From assembly GCA_002308915.1 (NCBI GenBank), contig DBWI01000021.1:41280-101961 (forward strand): a DNA stretch of 60,682 nt. The letters are read 5' to 3'. The notes under the pieces are model-generated. The model ran no database searches, was not told where the DNA came from, and saw nothing but the letters and a program-made list of their open reading frames with translations. The stretch is from Christensenella sp. UBA1242. Lineage in GTDB: Bacteria; Bacillota; Clostridia; Christensenellales; UBA1242. The position numbers and the translations under genes are program-made. This document shows, piece after piece, positions 49,108 to 57,719 of the stretch (positions are counted from its first letter, which is position 1; the number at the start of each line of letters is the position of its first letter).

Positions 49108-51241
49108 TTTTAATCCATACAAAATATTAAACATTACTCCAGATGCAGCAATAAGCGATATAGATAATGCTTATAAAAACTCATCATGCTCTGGATTGTT
49201 TTTTACGAGTTGGAAAATTTTGCGAGATGAAAAATATAGACATCTATATGACAAATACCAAGACATTGATTTGCTAGTTAGAGCAGGTTTTTTTGAAGAC
49301 AAACTTGAGCCAAATGAAAGCGATGATTTTGCCTTGGATTTTTTGGCTACTCCCGTTGGAAAAATACTAAACAACCTAAAGAATAATAACAAAAAAAATA
49401 TTGTTCTTGTATCAACTGGTGGATTTGCTCCACTGCATGATGGCCACATAAATAACATGGAATTAGCAAAAAATTACCTAGAAAACAATAATTTTAATGT
49501 CGTTGGTGGCTATTTTTCTCCTTGCCACGAAGATTATGTAAAAACAAAACCATATTACAATTCAAATTTATACAAGCGATTATACGACTGCGAATTAGCA
49601 GTTGATAGCAGTTCTTGGCTTATGGTTGACCCTTGGGAATGCTTATACAACAGAACCTACACAAACTTTACCCTAACAATAAAAAGACTGCAAAAATACC
49701 TAGACAAGCACCTTCCACAAAAAGTTGAAGTTGCATATGTATTTGGTGCTGACAATGCAGAATTTATGTATTGCTTTGAAGACGAAGGCTATGGGATTTG
49801 TATTAACAGAGATGGCCACAACAAAATTTTTGAACAGACAAAAAATAAATTACAAAGTTCAAGATGTATCTTTATTGAAAACAAAACAAAAGAAGCAGGC
49901 TTATCTTCAAGAAACTTTAGATTGCAAGATAACAACAATCAAACCAAAGCTACAACATATTCAAATAATGTTTATGCAATTAGAAACGAAGGATTATTAT
50001 CATTAAATTTATACAAAAATTTATGTGAAGAAAAAATACTAGTAAATCAACAAAAGGTATTTTTGGAAAAGTTATGCAACCTATTCAATTGGGCTTTTGA
50101 CAACAAAAACAAAATCAAAACATTTGATACTTACACTCAGCTTAATGATGCAGAACAATTCTTAAAAGATAAAAACACAATAAGCATTGATAACTTTTAT
50201 GTTGGAACCTACAGCGTTGGCATGAGTAGATTATTTGAGATTGGCGACCTGCAAACCAAATCAACAAGACTAGTCGAAAGACCAGGCCTTGAAAGTATAG
50301 AAAACCAAATCGAAAAAATAAAACCCGGCAAGTATATTCTTGTTGATGATGATATCGCAACAGGCACAACAATAAACACGCTAAAACAAAAACTACCAAA
50401 AGATGTAATCATAACTGACACTTACCTGTTGGCAAAAATTTATAATGATGATTTTTTTGACATTGTTGACCTTAGAGATTTTATTGTTGGCTCATCACAA
50501 AGTGGATTGGTTGTAAGACTACCAAATAATCAAACAGCACGTGCACCCTACCTATTCCCTTATGTTAATCTAAAAACAAGGGCATGCATTCCTTTTGACA
50601 AATGCATTAAATTTTCGCTTGATGTTTGGAAACTTAACAAAGAGTTTTATTCATTAGTCAAAGGAATAAAATTATGCAACACCGATTATAGTTTTCAAAA
50701 ACTGATGAACTATATTGGGTTTACTGGCAATACACCAATTATGCAAATTATTGATTGGCACATAGAAAAATTAAGTAAATTACTTAAAAATATTGAAAAA
50801 TTAACACCAAAAACATACAAAAATGATAAAAAACAACAAATTATTGACTTTTTGATTGATGTTGCTGTTAATGAGTTTGGTTTTACTGATTGGCTTGATT
50901 ACCTAAAAAACAAAGATTTTGAGCCTTACAAAACTGATGATAGTGTATTCTATTTTATAGAACAAAACAACAAAATTATTGCCACTTGTGCAGCACTCAA
51001 AAAAGATGACAACACAATAAAACTTAATAGTTTTTATGTAAAAAAAGATTTTAGAAATCAAGGTCTTGGCACTTTACTTTATAATCAAACTATTGATTTT
51101 GCAAAACAAAAAAACTACAAAACAATAATCTTATGTGCTCACAAAGAAAATGTTGATGCAATCAAATTTTATGAGCAACGAAACTTTATAATAGACAGAA
51201 TTGAAGACAATGGAGAAATCTGGTACAAGCTAGATTTATAA
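49097..51241 (+). CDS. Multidomain enzyme: J-like segment, NMN adenylyltransferase, phosphoribosyltransferase, GNAT
   Basis: 714 residues in four parts. 1-65: a degenerate J-like segment (NPYKILNITPDA, ILRDEKYRHLYDKY) without the HPD tripeptide. 100-280: nucleotidyltransferase of the NMNAT type, with HxGH as HDGH (114-117), SPCHEDY, SSWLMVDPWE, VFGADNAEF, GYGICINRDGHN and SSRNFR. These last four are closer to eukaryotic NMNATs than to bacterial NadD. About 345-500: type I phosphoribosyltransferase with the PRPP loop ILVDDDIATGTT (414-425). 615-714: GNAT acetyltransferase with RNQGLG (653-658) and a final FYEQRNF. So one chain could attach a base to PRPP, adenylylate the nucleotide, and acetylate something. 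Function inferred; substrates unknown. Confidence 0.8.
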   Translation: MTNNFNPYKILNITPDAAISDIDNAYKNSSCSGLFFTSWKILRDEKYRHLYDKYQDIDLLVRAGFFEDKLEPNESDDFALDFLATPVGKILNNLKNNNKKNIVLVSTGGFAPLHDGHINNMELAKNYLENNNFNVVGGYFSPCHEDYVKTKPYYNSNLYKRLYDCELAVDSSSWLMVDPWECLYNRTYTNFTLTIKRLQKYLDKHLPQKVEVAYVFGADNAEFMYCFEDEGYGICINRDGHNKIFEQTKNKLQSSRCIFIENKTKEAGLSSRNFRLQDNNNQTKATTYSNNVYAIRNEGLLSLNLYKNLCEEKILVNQQKVFLEKLCNLFNWAFDNKNKIKTFDTYTQLNDAEQFLKDKNTISIDNFYVGTYSVGMSRLFEIGDLQTKSTRLVERPGLESIENQIEKIKPGKYILVDDDIATGTTINTLKQKLPKDVIITDTYLLAKIYNDDFFDIVDLRDFIVGSSQSGLVVRLPNNQTARAPYLFPYVNLKTRACIPFDKCIKFSLDVWKLNKEFYSLVKGIKLCNTDYSFQKLMNYIGFTGNTPIMQIIDWHIEKLSKLLKNIEKLTPKTYKNDKKQQIIDFLIDVAVNEFGFTDWLDYLKNKDFEPYKTDDSVFYFIEQNNKIIATCAALKKDDNTIKLNSFYVKKDFRNQGLGTLLYNQTIDFAKQKNYKTIILCAHKENVDAIKFYEQRNFIIDRIEDNGEIWYKLDL

Positions 51242-51247
51242 AAAGAT

Positions 51248-52342
51248 ATGGAAGAAGAAAAAATTATTTCAAAGTTTTTATCAATAGATGACACATCACT
51301 CACCACTGGAAAGTATACAGTAAAAGACCAGTGTTATTTTGATGAAATAAAAAAAATATCACAAAATTCACAACACAAAATTATGCCAATTCAATTCACA
51401 TTTGAAATCACAAATAGATGCAACTGTATGTGTAAGGATTGTGGAATGGCAGCAAACAGAATTTCTTTTGGAAAAGATATTCTCAGCAATGAAGACCTAA
51501 AAAACCTTTCTTGGCAACTAATCAAAAACAATGTTGCTGGATATGCAATAACTGGCGGAGAACCATTTTTAGAGTTTGACAAAATGTGCTACTTTATTGA
51601 ATTATGCAAAACAAAAACTGATGTCATAAAAATCATTTCTAATGGGTTTTGGGGCAAAAATGCAGAAAATTACTTCCAAAAACTAGAAAAAAGTGGACTT
51701 TTTGATAACAAATACTTTATTCCTTCACTTCAAATATCAATTGGTGAACAGGATGTTCCACTTGAATATATTTGCAATATCATAAATTATATTGCAACAA
51801 ATTACACCCTTAGCGACATTCACTTTGGAATAATTCATACAAGACAAAATGGATTACAAAAATCACAACTACAAAAATTATATGAAATTTATCTTGAAAA
51901 ATTTGGAGAGTTTCCAAATAAAATAGTATATCTAACAGACTCTTATTACATTAACTCAAATCCAATTGCAACAGAGTTTTTGACCGTACCAACCTACACT
52001 GTTTATGACTTGCTAGACAAATGTGATAATACCTACAGTTGTGAAATTGGCAAATTTGTTAGTCCAAAAATTTTTATGAAATGCAATGGCGATTGCTATC
52101 CTTGCGAAGTGTTTAATACACACAAGAACTTTTTTATTGGCAACTTCTTTAATGATGGATTACATAAAATAATCAACAACATGAACTCAAACAAGTATGT
52201 AAAATTTATAAACAAGTATGGGACTATTGGCTTTAGAAATGTAATCCCAAAAGATATTTTATTGTCAAACAAAAAAGAAATTGTTTGTACCGCTTGTCAA
52301 TTCTGTATTGAATATTGTGAAAAGGAGAACTTAATTAAATGA
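51248..52342 (+). CDS. Radical SAM enzyme with SPASM/twitch-like C-terminus
   Basis: 364 residues. Radical SAM motif C58-x3-C62-x2-C65 (extra Cys at 60), GGEP at 103-106. The C-terminal part holds two Cys groups, C279/C283/C286 (CNGDCYPCEVF, then FIGNFF) and C347/C350/C353/C357 (CTACQFCIEYC), a pattern of auxiliary iron-sulfur clusters seen in SPASM/twitch enzymes that modify peptides or small molecules. No precursor peptide gene was found nearby. It starts 6 bp after the 714-residue gene and overlaps the next gene by 4 bp (ATGA). Confidence 0.82.
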   Translation: MEEEKIISKFLSIDDTSLTTGKYTVKDQCYFDEIKKISQNSQHKIMPIQFTFEITNRCNCMCKDCGMAANRISFGKDILSNEDLKNLSWQLIKNNVAGYAITGGEPFLEFDKMCYFIELCKTKTDVIKIISNGFWGKNAENYFQKLEKSGLFDNKYFIPSLQISIGEQDVPLEYICNIINYIATNYTLSDIHFGIIHTRQNGLQKSQLQKLYEIYLEKFGEFPNKIVYLTDSYYINSNPIATEFLTVPTYTVYDLLDKCDNTYSCEIGKFVSPKIFMKCNGDCYPCEVFNTHKNFFIGNFFNDGLHKIINNMNSNKYVKFINKYGTIGFRNVIPKDILLSNKKEIVCTACQFCIEYCEKENLIK

Positions 52343-54117
52343 TAGATACTCCACAAATATTAAAGTACTTCCCTGATGACATGTTTATTAAGCAACCAAT
52401 CTACAAAAGCAAGAACAAATATGATGTAATTTTCATCAATGAAGAACTATATCAAGAACTATTCAATGAAAAATTTGATTGGGATAGTGCTTGCCAAAAT
52501 ATTCTAAATACGTTTTCTGTTACAACAAATAAAGATAATGGACAAGAACAGCTTGGTGAAGTGTATGTTGACAAGCAATACGACCCACTCAACATTGCTC
52601 TAAACGGCAATCAAGGTTCTGGAAGGTCATTCTACTTTTCATCAAACTTCAACATAAAGGGTGACAAAACTTTGCTTGCAACATCAAAAAAACCATCATA
52701 TAACAATGGCAAGTATCCTGTTGAAATGAGCATAAAAGAAAGTATTTTGAGTAATATCTTGGCAAAGGACTGCCCTATTAAAACTTTTCAAACACTTGCT
52801 CTAATTAGCACAAACGAATACTATGATATCGATGAATGCTATATTGACGAAAATGACATAGTACAACACACAATAACAAAAAGACTATGCACATTGGAAG
52901 TTAGATACTATCAAGACACAGAATTTTGCAGGTTGAGTAATTACCTGTATTGCAAGTCAATTCAGCCACAAGAAATTGAACAAATTGTAGATAAAATTTG
53001 CCAAGTTGAAGCCTATAAATTTAACTCAAGATTTTTACATGGTTCCTGGTCATCTGGCAATATAACAAAGTTCGGCAATATGATTGATTTGGATTCAGGA
53101 AATTTTGTAAAAGGAAGATTTCCTCAATACTCAAACACAGACAACCACAAAGAATGTTATTTTGGATATGAAATACTTGGACAACAATTGATGATAAACT
53201 CACTTTGTGAGCCATCTCCAAAAATTGATTTAGCAGAAAAATATAACAAGTACCTCCTTGAAGGTTTTTGCAAACTAATTGGCTTGGACTATAATAAAGA
53301 CTATGAAAAATACAACAACGAAATTACATCTTTATTTAAAAAGTATGTTTCACTTTCACAAAAATTCTTTCCAAATTATTACGAAACATTCTTTCAATCA
53401 CCTGACAGCAATATTACATTCTTGTTTGATTTTTCAAGATTTTTTGCAGAGTACTTAACGCAAAAATTAACAAACAATGCAAATATTTTTGTTGGCTTAT
53501 CTTTACTTGATAATAATGCAAAAATGTTTGAATATACAAAAAATGGGCTCAAAAAAGACAAAATTACCCGATTTTTTAGTGAAAATCTTGTATTCCCCGA
53601 CAATTACACAAAAATAAAAGCTGAGGCAATTAACTTTGTTTTTGAATATGATTCATTTTTTGAAAAACTAAAAAATGATAATTACAACCTTCGAGAGATT
53701 GCAGCAAAGCAGTATTTTATTAATCAAAACAGAGATTACCTATATAATGACGTATACATTTATGACTTGCTAGATAAATTTCAAAACAAAGAAATTTCAT
53801 CAAAAAACTTTAGTACAATATGTAATGCTTTAATAAAAACAAATATTAGAAATAATAGCAATATTTGTAATCTAAAAATATATAACAACTTTTTGACTTA
53901 TTGTGTAGTATCAAAAAATAGTTATCATATTGAATTAGTTAAATTTGATGATTCTATTGAATTTGCAAAGTTGGTTGTTAATGATGTTGATTACATGATG
54001 CACCACAAAGATAACACTATGTTAAGTAATGAAATACCAATAACAAGAATTGATTTTTTGAGTGATAATACACATCTGTTAGTCAATGGAATTGAATGCA
54101 AAAACATATTAGTTTAG
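52339..54117 (+). CDS. SelO-like pseudokinase, probable nucleotidylyltransferase
   Basis: 592 residues. By pattern it follows SelO/YdiU (protein AMPylase): GNQGSGRSF in place of the G-rich loop, YPVEMSIKESILSNIL for the RSSIRE helix, TFQTLALIST for the TRALSLV strand, FLHGSWSSGNITKFGN with catalytic N241, and MIDLDSG with D250/D252 for DYG. The next YSNTDNHKECYFGYE recalls the SelO YSY-x2-QP loop. As in SelO, the canonical kinase Asp of HGD is replaced (HGS). The C-terminal 250 residues are unrecognised. If active it would transfer AMP or another nucleotide to a protein. Last gene of the cluster; AAGGAG before the ATG. Confidence 0.62.
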   Translation: MIDTPQILKYFPDDMFIKQPIYKSKNKYDVIFINEELYQELFNEKFDWDSACQNILNTFSVTTNKDNGQEQLGEVYVDKQYDPLNIALNGNQGSGRSFYFSSNFNIKGDKTLLATSKKPSYNNGKYPVEMSIKESILSNILAKDCPIKTFQTLALISTNEYYDIDECYIDENDIVQHTITKRLCTLEVRYYQDTEFCRLSNYLYCKSIQPQEIEQIVDKICQVEAYKFNSRFLHGSWSSGNITKFGNMIDLDSGNFVKGRFPQYSNTDNHKECYFGYEILGQQLMINSLCEPSPKIDLAEKYNKYLLEGFCKLIGLDYNKDYEKYNNEITSLFKKYVSLSQKFFPNYYETFFQSPDSNITFLFDFSRFFAEYLTQKLTNNANIFVGLSLLDNNAKMFEYTKNGLKKDKITRFFSENLVFPDNYTKIKAEAINFVFEYDSFFEKLKNDNYNLREIAAKQYFINQNRDYLYNDVYIYDLLDKFQNKEISSKNFSTICNALIKTNIRNNSNICNLKIYNNFLTYCVVSKNSYHIELVKFDDSIEFAKLVVNDVDYMMHHKDNTMLSNEIPITRIDFLSDNTHLLVNGIECKNILV

Positions 54118-54120
54118 TTA

Positions 54121-54150
54121 TTGACAAAATTAATGTTATAGTGCTATAAT
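54121..54150 (+). promoter_or_regulatory. Sigma-A promoter downstream of the cluster
   Basis: TTGACA (54121-54126), 18-bp spacer, TATAAT (54145-54150), 25 nt before the ATG at 54175. It marks the end of the six-gene transcript unit. Confidence 0.8.
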
Positions 54151-54174
54151 AACAATGTAAAAGGAAGGTGCAAT

Positions 54175-54483
54175 ATGGGATATACTCCTCCATTTGGCAG
54201 TTCAAAATATGGTAATATTTCAACTCCATCAAAAAAAGAAGTAGAAAAAAGTGTTGATGTTGGTCTTGATGACATCGTAAAAGAATTAAGTGAACTTATT
54301 AATCAAAAACGCGAATTGGAAGCAAAGAAAAAAGAAATTGAACAACTTGAAAAACAACTTGATGCACACGATAAAGCAATAAAGGAAAAAGTTGACAAAC
54401 TTCCAGAAGATGTAAAAGAACAACTTAGAACAATACTAAAAGTTCTATTCCCTAATGAATCAAAAGACATTCACAAAGAATAA
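54175..54483 (+). CDS. Small coiled-coil protein
   Basis: 102 residues. A disordered N-terminus (YTPPFGSSKYGNISTP), then a charged coiled coil from about 35 to 85 (KELSELINQKRELEAKKKEI, KQLDAHDKAIKEKV). No family recognised. Own strong promoter, AAGGAAGG ribosome site and terminator, so it is separate from the preceding cluster. Confidence 0.65.
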   Translation: MGYTPPFGSSKYGNISTPSKKEVEKSVDVGLDDIVKELSELINQKRELEAKKKEIEQLEKQLDAHDKAIKEKVDKLPEDVKEQLRTILKVLFPNESKDIHKE

Positions 54484-54493
54484 GAATAATCAA

Positions 54494-54531
54494 ACAAAAA
54501 ATCCTTGCAACTTGGCAAGGTTTTTTTTATA
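54494..54531 (+). terminator. Rho-independent terminator
   Basis: Stem AATCCTTGC/GCAAGG(TT) with loop about AACTTG, followed by T run. Confidence 0.8.
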
Positions 54532-54551
54532 ATAAATTATGAGGTTTGATT

Positions 54552-55301
54552 ATGGCTGTTGAATACAACGAGGCAGATGATGAATGGGAAACATATATTG
54601 GGCTTTTATATTACAAAGTTATTGAAAGCATAGATGACTACAAAAACTTAAAAACAATTGTTGAACTCGCCCCTGGCTTTAGATACAAAATCGCTTATGC
54701 TCTACAAAAAATTAATTTTGACGGAAACTTGTATATAGTTGACAATAACGAAAAAGTTCTTGAATATATAAAACAAAAATACACTCAACTTTTGCCAAAT
54801 GCAAAAATATTTACCATATGTGAAAGTTTTGAAAACTGTTCAAGTTATCTTCCCGATAACATTGATTTGTTGTTATCAAATCATTGTGTTGATGATATGA
54901 TTATGAATGAGTACTTAAAAACAAATAACGAAAACAAAAATCTTGAATACAAAGAATTATTTACAAAATGTTGGTATGCACTCAACTTAAACAAAGAATT
55001 AACAAACAAAATAATTGATAAAATATATGATAACTTTAAGACATTTTTTGATAGCAAAAAAACAAAGTATGTTGTTATGGCACAATATCAAAGTAATAAA
55101 TATTTTAAGGATGTAATTAATGAATACAAAATATCTTGGCAACTATTTAACAAGATAAAAAAATTAACAACAACAGATGATAATGAATTAAATGAAGTGT
55201 TAAAATATCACCCATTTGGTGATGACGAAAGATATCTTGGAGATTATCTTTTGGTCAACACTCAAAATGCAAAAAACTGGATTTGTGGAAAAATTAAATA
55301 A
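54552..55301 (+). CDS. Methyltransferase-like Rossmann-fold protein
   Basis: 249 residues. Motif I region IVELAPGFRYKIA (GxGxG weakly kept), motif II LYIVDNNEKV, and a DLLLSNHCVDDMIM strand in the motif IV position are consistent with a class I SAM-dependent methyltransferase, though Gly content is low, so it could be a non-catalytic relative. The C-terminal half is helical and then ends FGDDERYLGDYLLVN. ATG 54552 follows GAGGT; the ORF opened by a TTG at 54546 is not used. Substrate unknown. Confidence 0.6.
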   Translation: MAVEYNEADDEWETYIGLLYYKVIESIDDYKNLKTIVELAPGFRYKIAYALQKINFDGNLYIVDNNEKVLEYIKQKYTQLLPNAKIFTICESFENCSSYLPDNIDLLLSNHCVDDMIMNEYLKTNNENKNLEYKELFTKCWYALNLNKELTNKIIDKIYDNFKTFFDSKKTKYVVMAQYQSNKYFKDVINEYKISWQLFNKIKKLTTTDDNELNEVLKYHPFGDDERYLGDYLLVNTQNAKNWICGKIK

Positions 55302-55304
55302 AAA

Positions 55305-55338
55305 ACAATAAAAAAAGAGGTTTTTCAACCTCTTTTTT
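55305..55338. terminator. Bidirectional terminator
   Basis: Stem AAAGAGGTT/AACCTCTTT with T runs on both sides, between converging genes. Confidence 0.8.
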
Positions 55339-55350
55339 GTTTATTTTTAA

Positions 55351-56040
55351 TTAGTCAGCTTGTTCTGGATCAGCTTTCTTTTTGCCTTGTTGAAATAACT
55401 CTCTTAATTCTGGATCTTTAAAGATACCTTTTGAGTTACATTCTGAATATGTATCTGCCAAATTGTTTGGATACCAGTCAACATGTGCACCATCATTAAC
55501 ATATGCTTCCCAAGCAGCAAGTTGTTGTTCTCCTGTTAAACTTGGATCATAAGGCAACATAATAAGACCACCTTTCATAAGTTTACCTGTTGAGCCGTAC
55601 CAGTTTGGTGGAAGAAGTTCAATACCTTCTTCTGGAATAAGTTCTGGATCAAGTAAAATTGTTGCAACAGGTGTTTGATCTGGTGCATAGTGTCCATTTG
55701 GATGTTTATGGTAATTTTTTGCAAATTTTGCAGCATTTGTTTGTTGGTATGTGTTATCATGACCACCAGCATCAAGTTCTGGTTTACCATCTTTACCTAA
55801 TGTTGTAATAAGAATAGCACCCTCTTGTAATTCATATTCAACTTCTACCTTATTTTTACACCAAACAGTATGCATTTTGCCAGCTTCTTCTGGCCCCACA
55901 ACTCTTGCATCAACGCATACGCATTTTGCTTGAAGAACAACTTTTGCTTTTCCTTCTTTTACTTGGTCAAGAACCCAAGCCATGAAAGCTTTTGATCTTT
56001 CTTCAACATTTTCAATTGCTAAAATATCTTTTAATTCCAT
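55351..56040 (-). CDS. Unknown protein
   Basis: 229 residues, soluble, no family recognised. Features: a charged helix start (MELKDILAIENVEERSKAF), CVCVDARVVGPEEAGK, an AILITTLGKDGKPELDAGG strand-turn, a His-rich NYHKHPNGHYAPDQ, and several Trp and Asn stretches (PPNWYGSTGK, VDWYPNNL). The C-terminus is Lys/Asp-rich. Strong AGGAGG before the ATG implies good translation. It shares a terminator with the converging methyltransferase-like gene. Confidence 0.6.
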   Translation of the reverse strand: MELKDILAIENVEERSKAFMAWVLDQVKEGKAKVVLQAKCVCVDARVVGPEEAGKMHTVWCKNKVEVEYELQEGAILITTLGKDGKPELDAGGHDNTYQQTNAAKFAKNYHKHPNGHYAPDQTPVATILLDPELIPEEGIELLPPNWYGSTGKLMKGGLIMLPYDPSLTGEQQLAAWEAYVNDGAHVDWYPNNLADTYSECNSKGIFKDPELRELFQQGKKKADPEQAD

Positions 56041-56102
56041 ATTCTATCCTCCTTAATTTCGTAGTTATTTTACCATATATATATTGGGTTGTCAATATGC
56101 AT

Positions 56103-56489
56103 TTATAGCAACTTTTTAACATCATCAATTACTTGCAAATCTGCAGGAAGCCAATCAACTGAATCAATTTCATCTTTTGTAACCCATCTTGCATTCTCGT
56201 GTTCCAAAAGTTTTGGTGTTCCTTCAACAATTCTTGTTAAAAAACAATGCATTGTTAAATAAAAATCTGTGTAATCATACTCAATTGTTTTAATAAATTT
56301 TTCTGCCTTTGTCTTTATTGCAAGTTCTTCCCAAAGTTCTCTTTCAAGAGCTTGTTCTCTGGTTTCTCCTGGTTCCATTTTTCCACCAGGAAATTCCCAA
56401 CCATCTTTAAACTTACCATAACCTCTTTGAGTAGTAAAAAGCTTGTTATCTTCAATTATGATAGCAGCCACAACTTCAATATGTTTCAT
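56103..56489 (-). CDS. mutT: MutT-family Nudix hydrolase
   Basis: 128 residues. Nudix box FPGGKMEPGETREQALERELWEEL (parts: PGGKMEPGET, ERELWEEL) and the preceding KDGWEF are typical of the short MutT/NTP pyrophosphohydrolases that cleave oxidised dNTPs or CTP. ATG 56489 is chosen with AAAGGAG upstream; the longer frame to 56618 overlaps the next promoter. Confidence 0.9.
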   Translation of the reverse strand: MKHIEVVAAIIIEDNKLFTTQRGYGKFKDGWEFPGGKMEPGETREQALERELWEELAIKTKAEKFIKTIEYDYTDFYLTMHCFLTRIVEGTPKLLEHENARWVTKDEIDSVDWLPADLQVIDDVKKLL

Positions 56490-56559
56490 ATTTTCATCTC
56501 CTTTGTTATCACTTTTTATAATAGCACAAATATGTATATTTGTAAATTTATATTTGATA

Positions 56560-56588
56560 TTGACTAAAATTATTTGGGGTGTTAAAAT
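56560..56588 (+). promoter_or_regulatory. Promoter
   Basis: TTGACT (56560-56565), 17-bp spacer, TAAAAT (56583-56588), 18 nt before the ATG at 56607. Confidence 0.6.
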
Positions 56589-56606
56589 AATAATAGTGGA
56601 GGAACT

Positions 56607-57704
56607 ATGCAAACTCAATTTATAGTTACACCAAAATTAAAAAAATATTTATTAACATGTTATCCAGAAAAGACAAAAGATATTTATGCTGGAGACATAA
56701 ATTTTTTATTTGATGCACCATATGCAATAGATTTCCCAAAAACAGAATCAAAAACAAGAGTTAAACAATTCAAAGCAAGACTAAATGAATTATTAGATTT
56801 ACAAAAAGATGAACTCTTGACTACAAAAGAACAAAAAGAACTTCAGCAAATGATGGTTGCTTTGTATGTATATGAATTATCTGTATCAAACAAACGTGAT
56901 TTTGAGGATGAGCACTATGCAGTATTTTCTTATGCCCCACCACTATTTGATGTTCAACAAAAAGTCATTGAATACAGAATGCAAAACAAGGAAATATTTA
57001 ATAAAATACACAAATATTACTATAAAGGTCATTATCATAATTCAATTTATATAAAAGCCCCAATTACTGACTTTAAGAACCCAGGAACTTACAACTCGTT
57101 ATTCTTAAAGACTCACTTATCAAATGATGAAAGTTTTGATTTGCTTAAAATTTCAAAAACTCCTATACCAGGATCAAAAGATACCAAAACTTGCAGCTTT
57201 GATCCAAATGTAACATATGAGTCTGAATACTACATTGGAGAACACAAAGGCAAAAAAGTATTGTTCTGCAAACAAATTGTTAGAACAAAAAATGTTATTG
57301 GAAAAGATGGCAAAAAAATTGAAAAGCTAAATGTAACACTTGCTATTTGCGTAAATGGGAACCCAACAAAAAAAGTTTGTTTACTTAGATATGATTACAA
57401 CCCAACAGACCCACATATTAATCGTGTGTATTACTCAAAAGCAACAAACAAACTAACAATAAACACTTCAACAAACAAAACATATCTGTCTGACCTTGCA
57501 TACCAAATGCGAAATAACCACAACTCACACTTACACAAATATGATGAAAATGTTGCTTTTCTATTCCCTGGAAAGTCAGCAGAAAATATGGCAGAAAATA
57601 TTGTTAAGAATTTTAGCAACGGACATGAAGTTGTTGAGTGGTTTGATTTAATGTGTAATATTGGTACAGATATCACACCACCACCAATGGAACTAGAAAA
57701 ATAA
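56607..57704 (+). CDS. Unknown protein
   Basis: 365 residues, soluble, basic, no family recognised. Helical start (FIVTPKLKKYLLTCYP), a Gly/Tyr-rich middle (HKYYYKGHYHNSIYIKAP), and beta strands with many Lys (KKVLFCKQIVRTKNVIG, VCLLRYDYNPTD). C-terminus ends PPPMELEK. GGAGG before the ATG. It is followed by a small gene 15 bp downstream. Confidence 0.6.
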   Translation: MQTQFIVTPKLKKYLLTCYPEKTKDIYAGDINFLFDAPYAIDFPKTESKTRVKQFKARLNELLDLQKDELLTTKEQKELQQMMVALYVYELSVSNKRDFEDEHYAVFSYAPPLFDVQQKVIEYRMQNKEIFNKIHKYYYKGHYHNSIYIKAPITDFKNPGTYNSLFLKTHLSNDESFDLLKISKTPIPGSKDTKTCSFDPNVTYESEYYIGEHKGKKVLFCKQIVRTKNVIGKDGKKIEKLNVTLAICVNGNPTKKVCLLRYDYNPTDPHINRVYYSKATNKLTINTSTNKTYLSDLAYQMRNNHNSHLHKYDENVAFLFPGKSAENMAENIVKNFSNGHEVVEWFDLMCNIGTDITPPPMELEK

Positions 57705-57719
57705 TAATTGGAGATAAAT

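Noticed and set aside
46201..54117. RiPP (modified peptide) cluster based on the two radical SAM genes
   Set aside because: No small precursor peptide gene or leader-binding domain was found in or next to the operon, so a small-molecule or nucleotide product is preferred, though a distant precursor cannot be excluded.
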